DNA of 64,000 bases from Loktanella sp. DSM 29012 (lineage in GTDB: Bacteria; Pseudomonadota; Alphaproteobacteria; Rhodobacterales; Rhodobacteraceae), in the NCBI RefSeq assembly GCF_900110705.1, contig NZ_FOEJ01000001.1:627501-691500 (forward strand), read 5' to 3'. Below the pieces are notes generated by a model. The model did not search any database. It had not been told where the DNA came from and worked only from the letters and a program-made list of their open reading frames with translations. Both the position numbers and the translations under genes were made by a program. Shown in pieces: positions 56,803-64,000 of this stretch (its first letter is position 1; each line of letters opens with the position of its first letter).

Positions 56803-58206
56803 TCAGGGCAGGGCGACGCCGTCCAGGTCCATGCCGTCGGACAGGTTGGCGCGGATCAGCGTTGCGCTGCCTGCGCCCGCGTCCTCTTGGACCAGTTCCA
56901 GGCCGGTATCGTCGCTATCGTCGTTTGCCTCGGTGGACAGGTCGACACCCGTCAGGGCAAGGTCGCCCGCGTCGGCCTCTTCCAGCACGATGCCCTTGCC
57001 ACCGTTGGCACGCGCGGTGATGGCCGTGGCCACCACATTGACGTCGCCGGCATCCTCTTCGGACAGCTTGATCGCATCATCGGTGTTGCCTTCGGCCAAG
57101 GCCCCCACCAGCGTCAGCGTGATGTCGCCGTCACCTGCCTCGTCGAAATCCAATCCCTCGTCGGTGTTGTTCATGATCTGGCCGCCGGTCAGTGTCGCGA
57201 TGATCGAACCGTCACCTGCCTCGTCCACGTCAAACCCGTCGTCCAGGTCGATGCCAAAGGCATATTCGGCAATGGACCCGTCATCATGCAGATCGACCTC
57301 GCGTTCGATGCAGCGATCATCCGGCGATCCTGTGACCGGTCCGGGGGCGTCCGCCTCGGCCAGGACGCCGGGTTCGAATTCACCCTCATCGGGATCGGGC
57401 AGGAAACTGGCCACCATGGCAGGATCGCAATAGTTCCCGTTCAGATCGTAATGGTTGTCGATCGAGGTCACGCGCACATCGCCTGCGTCGCCTTCGTCCA
57501 GTTCGACCCCGTCGGCGCCGACGCTGATGAACCGCGACGCGCTCGCGTGAAACATGATGTCGCCATCGCCGCGCTCGTCGACCCGCACGCCATCGGAGTC
57601 GAAATTGCCATGGCCTGCGTTTTCGACGGTCACCCCGTTCAGCATCACGGAAATGCTGGCGGCCGATCCATCGCCACCACCACCAGCGCCCGCGCCACAG
57701 GCATCCGCCAGTGAACAATCCGACAGGTGGATACCGTGTCCGGCCACGTCGCGCACGGTGACGTCCTGCAAGGTCAGGGTCACGGTACCTGTCGCATCCT
57801 GCGGGACGCCGACATAGATCCCCTTGCCCGGCGTGCCGGTGGACTGGTTTGCGATATCAAATCCACCCGGCCCGGCGAAATTCAGCGCATGGATGGTCAC
57901 ATCAGCACCCTGCGCAATGGCCAGCAGCGTGAAATCGCCGTTTGCCATCAGGGTCTGCCCGCGACCGATCAGTGTCAGTGGTGCCGCGCCGTCATAGGTT
58001 GCTGTCGCGTCCAGCGCGATGTCGCCCTCTGTCGTGATCAGGATGGTGGTGGGCGTGGTCGCGGCGCTGGCCTGTGCCAATGCCTCGGACAGGCTACCGG
58101 GGCCGGTTGCCGCGTCGGTCGACACGACCAGGGGGGCATGGCCTGCGGCCAGCAGCGGTGTTGCGAGGGCTGCGGCTGCCACGCTTGTCATCAGGGTGCG
58201 AAACAT
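56803..58206 (-). CDS. Secreted acidic beta-helix repeat protein
   Basis: A 467-residue exported protein with a signal peptide (about residues 1-21) and a right-handed beta-helix character. The N-terminal half resembles parallel beta-helix proteins (PLTLIGRGQTL, DVTIHALNF, HGIHLSD). From residue 205 an acidic repeat of exactly 27 residues appears: copies start near 205, 232, 323, 350, 377 and 404, and a seventh near 434 after a three-residue insertion. Each has the form DGhxhDExGDGDI followed by a hydrophobic strand and an Asn-rich turn. The mature protein is very acidic, which suggests divalent-cation (calcium) binding. No catalytic residues recognised. It starts after AAGGA. Confidence 0.82.
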   Translation of the reverse strand: MFRTLMTSVAAAALATPLLAAGHAPLVVSTDAATGPGSLSEALAQASAATTPTTILITTEGDIALDATATYDGAAPLTLIGRGQTLMANGDFTLLAIAQGADVTIHALNFAGPGGFDIANQSTGTPGKGIYVGVPQDATGTVTLTLQDVTVRDVAGHGIHLSDCSLADACGAGAGGGGDGSAASISVMLNGVTVENAGHGNFDSDGVRVDERGDGDIMFHASASRFISVGADGVELDEGDAGDVRVTSIDNHYDLNGNYCDPAMVASFLPDPDEGEFEPGVLAEADAPGPVTGSPDDRCIEREVDLHDDGSIAEYAFGIDLDDGFDVDEAGDGSIIATLTGGQIMNNTDEGLDFDEAGDGDITLTLVGALAEGNTDDAIKLSEEDAGDVNVVATAITARANGGKGIVLEEADAGDLALTGVDLSTEANDDSDDTGLELVQEDAGAGSATLIRANLSDGMDLDGVALP

Positions 58207-58285
58207 GAAAGTGGTCCTTGTGATCTATCAATTCCGCCGGTGACGCTAACCCGCCGGTGAAACGATTTTGCGACACGCAAACCAG

Positions 58286-58314
58286 TTGACAGCTGCACTT
58301 CCCCTCCCTAACTA
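58286..58314 (+). promoter_or_regulatory. groESL promoter
   Basis: TTGACA (58286-58291), 17-base spacer, TAACTA (58309-58314). The consensus -35 and correct spacing place the start of transcription just before or at the CIRCE element, the classic arrangement for HrcA-controlled groESL. Confidence 0.75.
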
Positions 58315-58321
58315 CACCCCG

Positions 58322-58348
58322 CTAGCACTCGCCTTGGGTGAGTGCTAA
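58322..58348 (+). promoter_or_regulatory. CIRCE operator (HrcA site)
   Basis: CTAGCACTC (58322-58330), nine bases, GAGTGCTAA (58340-58348). This is the CIRCE inverted repeat with one base off in the left arm; it binds the heat-shock repressor HrcA. It lies eight bases after the -10 box and 36 bases before groES. Confidence 0.95.
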
Positions 58349-58383
58349 CGAAATTGAAACATCAACGAAGGAAGGTCTTTCAG

Positions 58384-58668
58384 ATGGCATTCACCCCTCT
58401 TCATGACCGCGTTCTGGTTCGCCGCATCGAAGGCGACGACAAAACCGCAGGCGGTCTGATCATCCCCGAAGCCGCAAAAGAAAAGCCCGCAGAGGGCGAG
58501 ATCATCAGCGTTGGCACCGGTGCGCGCAAGGACAACGGCGAACTGATCGAGATGGCCGTCAAGGCCGGCGACAAGGTTCTGTTCGGCAAATGGTCCGGCA
58601 CCGAAGTCAAGATCGACGGCGAAGACCTGTTGATCATGAAGGAAAGCGACATCCTCGGCATCCTGTGA
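58384..58668 (+). CDS. groES: Co-chaperonin GroES
   Basis: Seven-subunit lid of the GroEL chamber (94 residues). [27 protein letters not shown] is the family N terminus with the mobile GroEL-binding loop at [11 protein letters not shown]. The start at 58384 (MAFTPLHDR) is chosen over an earlier in-frame start at 58342 that overlaps CIRCE; GAAGG lies just upstream. Controlled by the CIRCE element. Confidence 0.98.
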   Translation: MAFTPLHDRVLVRRIEGDDKTAGGLIIPEAAKEKPAEGEIISVGTGARKDNGELIEMAVKAGDKVLFGKWSGTEVKIDGEDLLIMKESDILGIL

Positions 58669-58703
58669 TCGCCTGAGACGCACGCTTTTCCAACGAAACC
58701 TAA

Positions 58704-60374
<1,671 letters not shown>

Positions 60375-60375
60375 A

Positions 60376-60409
60376 AAACGTGTTTTGAGGCATCGCCTCG
60401 AACACGTTT
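60376..60409. other. Long hairpin directly after groEL
   Basis: AAACGTGTT (60376-60384) pairs with AACACGTTT (60401-60409), and within it GAGGC (60387-60391) with GCCTC (60395-60399). It starts two bases after the stop codon and has no following T run, so it may protect the groESL transcript 3' end rather than end it. Confidence 0.6.
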
Positions 60410-60522
60410 GGCGGGGCACGACAGGTGTTTGTGAACCAGACACGGATTGTGTCCCGCCTCCGCACCGCGGTGCGGGCATCTGCCAAACGGCACCTCGTTT
60501 CCGAACACAGACGTGAAATAAG

Positions 60523-60550
60523 AAGGGCGACCCCGGCGGGTCGCCCTTTT
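60523..60550. terminator. Strong bidirectional terminator between groEL and the alternative oxidase gene
   Basis: An 11-base perfect stem (60523-60533 with 60538-60548), CGGC loop, TTTT on the plus side and AAG-rich on the minus side. It lies between two convergent genes and can serve both. The rest of 60410-60612 shows no gene. Confidence 0.88.
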
Positions 60551-60612
60551 GCGTGTTCGGGTCGTGCGTTTGCCCCACACTACGGCTGCGGGCCGTCCAT
60601 TGGCTGTCCAGC

Positions 60613-61266
60613 CTAGGCGTGTTCGCCGTTCTTGATCTGATCGGCAAACCCGTGGTTGGCGTCCCGGTGGCGGGCCTCGTCGTCGCGTATCACGATCACG
60701 ACCTCGCGCAGGCGGGCGTCATCATCCAGTTTCCAGTAGTCCTTGGCGATCTGGGGGGCCGGGACGTTTTCGGCATGCCCGGCGTCGATCTGTTCCAGAT
60801 AATGCGTGTAGCTGATGACGGCCTCTTCCTCGAGGTAGCCCACGACCCGGTGCGCAATGCGCGGTGCCAGCAGGTAGAGAAAGAAATACAGGTTGTAAAA
60901 GACGAGTTGCGCTGCGGCGATCAGAAACCGTTCCAACCGTGACGGTTGCGCGATTTCGATGAACGTCATCAGGTGCATGCGCTCGTTGTCGGCCTCTTCG
61001 ATCAGCTCCTTGATCCAGCCCTGATCGTCGCGGATATGGCGCAGCGCCTTGAGGTGCTGCAACAGGCCGCCCACCATGCCGGGGACGGCAGCGACGGTTT
61101 CCAGAACGACGGCGCGGTGGCCATAGCGCTGGGCAAAGAACTTGTCGGCAAAGAAACGCATGAATCTCACGACGCGCAGCGCGGTCCGGTCACGCCAGTC
61201 CACCGGTTCGTGGTGCTGCGTGATGTAGGCGTCGGCGCTCAATGCCATGTCGGTGTCGTGTTTCAT
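60613..61266 (-). CDS. aox: Alternative (cyanide-insensitive) ubiquinol oxidase
   Basis: Di-iron quinol oxidase (217 residues) that reduces oxygen to water without pumping protons. All ligand motifs are present: Glu56 in VVLETVAAVPG, Glu95 and His98 in EEADNERMHLM, a Glu of LEEEAVISY (146-148), and Glu197 and His200 in RDDEARHRDANH. Two hydrophobic stretches (about 55-72 and 113-137) give interfacial membrane attachment. The start at 61266 (MKHDTDMAL) has AGGAG eight bases upstream; an earlier in-frame ATG at 61314 lacks one. No cytochrome genes are nearby. It bypasses the cytochrome chain, perhaps under NO, sulfide or redox stress. Confidence 0.94.
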   Translation of the reverse strand: MKHDTDMALSADAYITQHHEPVDWRDRTALRVVRFMRFFADKFFAQRYGHRAVVLETVAAVPGMVGGLLQHLKALRHIRDDQGWIKELIEEADNERMHLMTFIEIAQPSRLERFLIAAAQLVFYNLYFFLYLLAPRIAHRVVGYLEEEAVISYTHYLEQIDAGHAENVPAPQIAKDYWKLDDDARLREVVIVIRDDEARHRDANHGFADQIKNGEHA

Positions 61267-61357
61267 CGGATCAACTCCTGTCTGTGCGTCAAACAGATAT
61301 GGTGCGACGGGCAAATTGCAGCGGGCATTTCTGCGACATAACGCGGCATGGTCGGTT

Positions 61358-61385
61358 GCGGGCGCATCAATCGGGATGCGCCCGC
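61358..61385. terminator. Hairpin between the dienelactone hydrolase and aox genes
   Basis: A perfect 11-base GC-rich stem (61358-61368 with 61375-61385) with a six-base loop, eight bases beyond the minus-strand hydrolase stop and upstream of aox. No T run follows on the minus strand, so termination may be partial. Confidence 0.5.
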
Positions 61386-61392
61386 CCGCGCA

Positions 61393-62280
61393 TCAGGTCA
61401 GATAAATGTTGAACCAGGCCAAGGTCCGGTCCCAGGCCAGCTCTGCCGCTGCGGCGTCGTAACGCGGTGTGCTGTCGTTGTGAAAACCGTGGTTCACACC
61501 GGGATAGATATGCGCCTCGTAGGTTTTGTCGTTGGCTTGCAGCGCCGCCTCGAACGGTGGCCAGCCTTCGTTGATGCGTTCGTCCAGTTCGGCGTATTGC
61601 AACAAGAGCGGTGCCTCGATTTTCGGGACATCCTCGATGCTGGCCTGGCGCCCGTAGAACGGTACACCGGCCGCCAATTCGGGGTAGGCCACGGCAATCG
61701 CGTTGACCACACCGCCGCCATAGCAGAACCCGACGGCGCCGACCCGTCCCGTGCTGTCGTCGCGGTTCAGCAGGTGTTCAAACCCGTTGAAGAAATCGTT
61801 CATCAACTGCGTGCCGTCCACCGTGCTTTGCAATTCGCGTCCGTCAGCGTCATTGCCGGGATAGCCGCCTACCGACGTCAGGCCGTCCGGGGCCAGTGCC
61901 ATGAACCCGGCCTTGGCCAGCCGACGCGCGACATCCTCGATATAGGGGTTCAGGCCGCGGTTTTCGTGGATGACCAGCACGGCCGGCAAGGGCCCCGTGG
62001 CATTTGCAGGGCGCACCAGATACCCGCGCACATCGCCCGTGCCGTTGGGCGAAGGATAGCTGATGTAATCGGCCACGATATCGGGGTCGTTGAACGAAAC
62101 CTGTTCGGCCATCGCATAATTGGGCGACAACATGCCCAGCAGCGACAGCGCCGTCACGCCGCCCACCGCATAGCGTCCCGCCTGATCCAGAAACTCGCGC
62201 TTGGTGATCTTGCCGTGCGCATAATAATCGTATAGATTCAGTAGTTCTTGGTCGAAATCCTTGGCTGTCATGCGTTTCAT
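61393..62280 (-). CDS. Dienelactone hydrolase family protein
   Basis: A 295-residue alpha/beta hydrolase of the dienelactone hydrolase group. The nucleophile is Cys in GFCYGGG, with the acid in YAELDERI and the His in GVNHGFHND. Residues 28-55 contain a hydrophobic segment after [15 protein letters not shown], resembling a signal anchor of the kind seen in exported DLH-like proteins; the twin-arginine pair is missing. The start at 62280 (MKRMTAKDF) is preferred over upstream in-frame codons. Hydrolyses ester or lactone bonds; the natural substrate is unknown. Confidence 0.9.
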   Translation of the reverse strand: MKRMTAKDFDQELLNLYDYYAHGKITKREFLDQAGRYAVGGVTALSLLGMLSPNYAMAEQVSFNDPDIVADYISYPSPNGTGDVRGYLVRPANATGPLPAVLVIHENRGLNPYIEDVARRLAKAGFMALAPDGLTSVGGYPGNDADGRELQSTVDGTQLMNDFFNGFEHLLNRDDSTGRVGAVGFCYGGGVVNAIAVAYPELAAGVPFYGRQASIEDVPKIEAPLLLQYAELDERINEGWPPFEAALQANDKTYEAHIYPGVNHGFHNDSTPRYDAAAAELAWDRTLAWFNIYLT

Positions 62281-62452
62281 GGTCGTTCCTCCGTTTGAAC
62301 CGCCCCACAGATAGCGCAGGCGCGGCTGTGTGCATGTCACGGTTGGGACAGCGGGGTGGGGCCGCCTGTGTGACGGGCCTTGGTTGAAACCCGTGCTTGC
62401 TGGATCGGTATGGCCGCCCTACCACTGGTCGGGTGCAGATGCGGAGGGCACC

Positions 62453-63562
62453 ATGACCAAGACGATCGTCAACAGCTGGAATGAATGGGACCCCCTGCGC
62501 CACGTCATCGTGGGTCGCGCGGATGATTGCCATATTCCACCCGCAGAACCCGCACTGGACGCCAAGGTGCCAGAGGACAGCGACATGCGCGGCCAATGGG
62601 GCCGCCGGCCGCCGGACACCATCGACCGCGCGAATGAATTGCTGGACGGTTTTGCGGCGCTGCTGGAGGGGCGCGGCATCCGTGTCGATCGCCCCACGCC
62701 CATCGACCACGCGCAGCCCGCCACGACCCCCGATTTTCATACCGACAGCCAATTCGGCTGCATGCCGCCGCGCGATGTCCTGCTGACAGTCGGGTCAGAA
62801 ATCCTCGAGGCGACGATGTCCTATCGCTGCCGTTGGTTCGAATACCTCAACTACCGCCCCCTGATGCAGCGGTATTTCGAAGAGGACCCCCGGTTTCGCC
62901 ACGAATCCGCGCCCAAGCCGCGCCTGACCGACGCCGATTATCACCCCGACTACCTGTCGGACAAAATCGGCACCGCGAAACGGCTGGAATGGGCCGCGGC
63001 GAAACATTTCGTCACGACCGAAGAAGAGCCGCTGTTCGACGCTGCCGACGTGCTGCGCTTTGGCCGTGATCTGGTGGTGCAGCATGGTTTCACGACCAAC
63101 CTCAAGGGGATCGAATGGCTACGCAGGCATTTCCCCGACCACCGCGTGCATGCCGTGAATTTTCCCGGTGACCCCTATCCGATCCATATCGACGCAACCT
63201 TTACACCGTTGCGCCCGGGTCTGATCCTGAACAACCCGCAACGGCGGTTGCCTGACGCGCAACGGCAGATGTTCGAACGCAACGGATGGGATATCGTGGA
63301 TGCCGCTCAACCGGCCCACAACAGCCCGCCACCGTTGTGCTATTCGTCCACATGGCTGTCGATGAACGTGCTGGTGCTGGACCCCAAGACCGTCTGCGTC
63401 GAGGCGTCAGAGGTTTACCAGATGGAACAGATGGACAAACTGGGAATGAACGTCATCCCGGTCGCATTGCGTGACGCCTATGCCTTTGGCGGGGGGCTGC
63501 ATTGCTGTACCGCGGATGTATATCGCGAAGGACAATGCGAAGACTATTTTCCCGTTCAATAA
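62453..63562 (+). CDS. Glycine amidinotransferase-like enzyme
   Basis: A 369-residue guanidino-group-modifying enzyme closest to arginine:glycine amidinotransferase (AGAT) and StrB-type inosamine-phosphate amidinotransferases. It would move the amidino group of arginine to an amine. Catalytic residues can be placed: Asp199 in DAADVLRFGRD, His245 in PIHIDATFTPL and nucleophile Cys351 in FGGGLHCCTADVYREG, matching the AGAT GGGFHC motif. The start at 62453 follows GGAGGGCACC. It is followed after one base by an EamA-type transporter gene, suggesting export or uptake of a guanidino product. Acceptor substrate unknown. Confidence 0.88.
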   Translation: MTKTIVNSWNEWDPLRHVIVGRADDCHIPPAEPALDAKVPEDSDMRGQWGRRPPDTIDRANELLDGFAALLEGRGIRVDRPTPIDHAQPATTPDFHTDSQFGCMPPRDVLLTVGSEILEATMSYRCRWFEYLNYRPLMQRYFEEDPRFRHESAPKPRLTDADYHPDYLSDKIGTAKRLEWAAAKHFVTTEEEPLFDAADVLRFGRDLVVQHGFTTNLKGIEWLRRHFPDHRVHAVNFPGDPYPIHIDATFTPLRPGLILNNPQRRLPDAQRQMFERNGWDIVDAAQPAHNSPPPLCYSSTWLSMNVLVLDPKTVCVEASEVYQMEQMDKLGMNVIPVALRDAYAFGGGLHCCTADVYREGQCEDYFPVQ

Positions 63563-63563
63563 C

Positions 63564-64000
63564 ATGTTGCGCCTGATCTCTCTCGTGACGTTGGTCATGG
63601 TGGCCTTTGCCGCGAATTCGATCCTGAACCGGGTGGCCGTCGCAGGTCATAACATGGCACCGATGACATTCGCGGCCATGCGTGTGGCAGCGGGGGCTGC
63701 TGTGCTGCTGGCGTGCGCGCGGCGCGATCTGTTGCGCGTCACCCCTGCCAGGTTGGGCGGTGCCGTCACCCTGGCGATCTACATGATCGGTTTTTCCTGG
63801 GCCTACCTCGCGCTGGACGCAGGGTTGGGCGCGCTGATCCTGTTTGGATGCGTGCAGCTGGGCATGTTTGCCTCTGCCGTCGCGCGAGGGATCGTGGTCC
63901 CGGTGATGCGCTGGGTCGGTGCGGGGGTGGCGCTGGCCGGGCTGGCTGTTCTGCTGTGGCCCGCCGGCGGCGTGCAGGTGCCCGTGCTGCCGGCCATCGC
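63564..64000 (+). CDS. EamA/DMT family transporter, 5' part
   Basis: The reading frame opens at ATG 63564 and runs without a stop to the window end (145 codons shown). It encodes a very hydrophobic protein with about five membrane segments (MLRLISLVTLVMVAFAANSILNR first), the N-terminal EamA repeat of drug/metabolite transporters. It begins one base after the amidinotransferase stop, so the two are co-transcribed. The 3' half is outside the window. Confidence 0.85.
   Translation, partial: MLRLISLVTLVMVAFAANSILNRVAVAGHNMAPMTFAAMRVAAGAAVLLACARRDLLRVTPARLGGAVTLAIYMIGFSWAYLALDAGLGALILFGCVQLGMFASAVARGIVVPVMRWVGAGVALAGLAVLLWPAGGVQVPVLPAI

Overview
The window is a chromosomal segment of a GC-rich alphaproteobacterium, most likely a marine member of the Rhodobacterales (Roseobacter group). 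The evidence is the gene content: an ethylmalonyl-CoA pathway pair (ecm and ccr), an F1-ATPase operon in the alphaproteobacterial order without F0 genes, an H-NS/HvrA-like regulator, a TIGR02186 protein next to a TauE-type transporter, an Irr-type iron box upstream of an Nfu gene, and an H-type lectin just after atpC. There is no phage, insertion sequence, CRISPR array, tRNA or rRNA. It reads as dense core genome, with many overlapping stop/start junctions.

Layout. 1-5.1 kb: end of sdhA, a small lipoprotein gene, sdhB, a DUF1989 protein, purine nucleoside phosphorylase, a secreted DUF4329 protein and an H-NS-like protein. 5.1-10.1 kb: ethylmalonyl-CoA mutase, a membrane acyltransferase and crotonyl-CoA carboxylase/reductase, which together point to acetyl-CoA assimilation without a glyoxylate shunt. 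10.2-13.4 kb: a RecD-like helicase, TIGR02186 and a TauE-type transporter. 13.4-18.6 kb: a five-gene BMP-type (nucleoside-like) ABC importer operon that also carries an NTF2-like protein. 18.7-21.2 kb: a tightly coupled nfuA-DUF6958-tsaB-rimI operon behind an Irr-like box, then a universal stress protein. 21.2-30.6 kb: an aminotransferase, trpS, a rhomboid-fold protein lacking catalytic residues, murJ, glnD, a lipoprotein PBP activator and rsmI.

30.6-41.9 kb: yraN, gshB, DUF2125, a ChaC-like cyclotransferase, a MotA/ExbB-like channel protein paired with a 704-residue MotB/OmpA-like stalk protein, a LytM peptidase, clpA, gloB and a methyltransferase. 42-47.4 kb: atpHAGDC and the lectin. 47.4-56.5 kb: prs, an HCCA isomerase, an alpha/beta hydrolase, threonine aldolase, a YcgN-like protein, ribF, a MaoC hydratase, a HAD phosphatase, Mn-dependent pyrophosphatase, a DUF2161 nuclease-fold protein and a TraB/GumN protein. 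56.8-64 kb: a secreted acidic 27-residue-repeat beta-helix protein, groESL behind a CIRCE element, an alternative oxidase, a dienelactone hydrolase, a glycine-amidinotransferase-like enzyme and the start of an EamA transporter.

The least ordinary items are the proton-channel/stalk/LytM envelope cluster (33.6-37.9 kb), the catalytically dead rhomboid, the acidic beta-helix repeat protein, the stand-alone secreted DUF4329 protein with a JAMM-like residue set, the alternative oxidase, and several regulatory sites readable from sequence: the Irr-like box, the inverted repeat on the ccr promoter, CIRCE, and a dispersed palindromic repeat.
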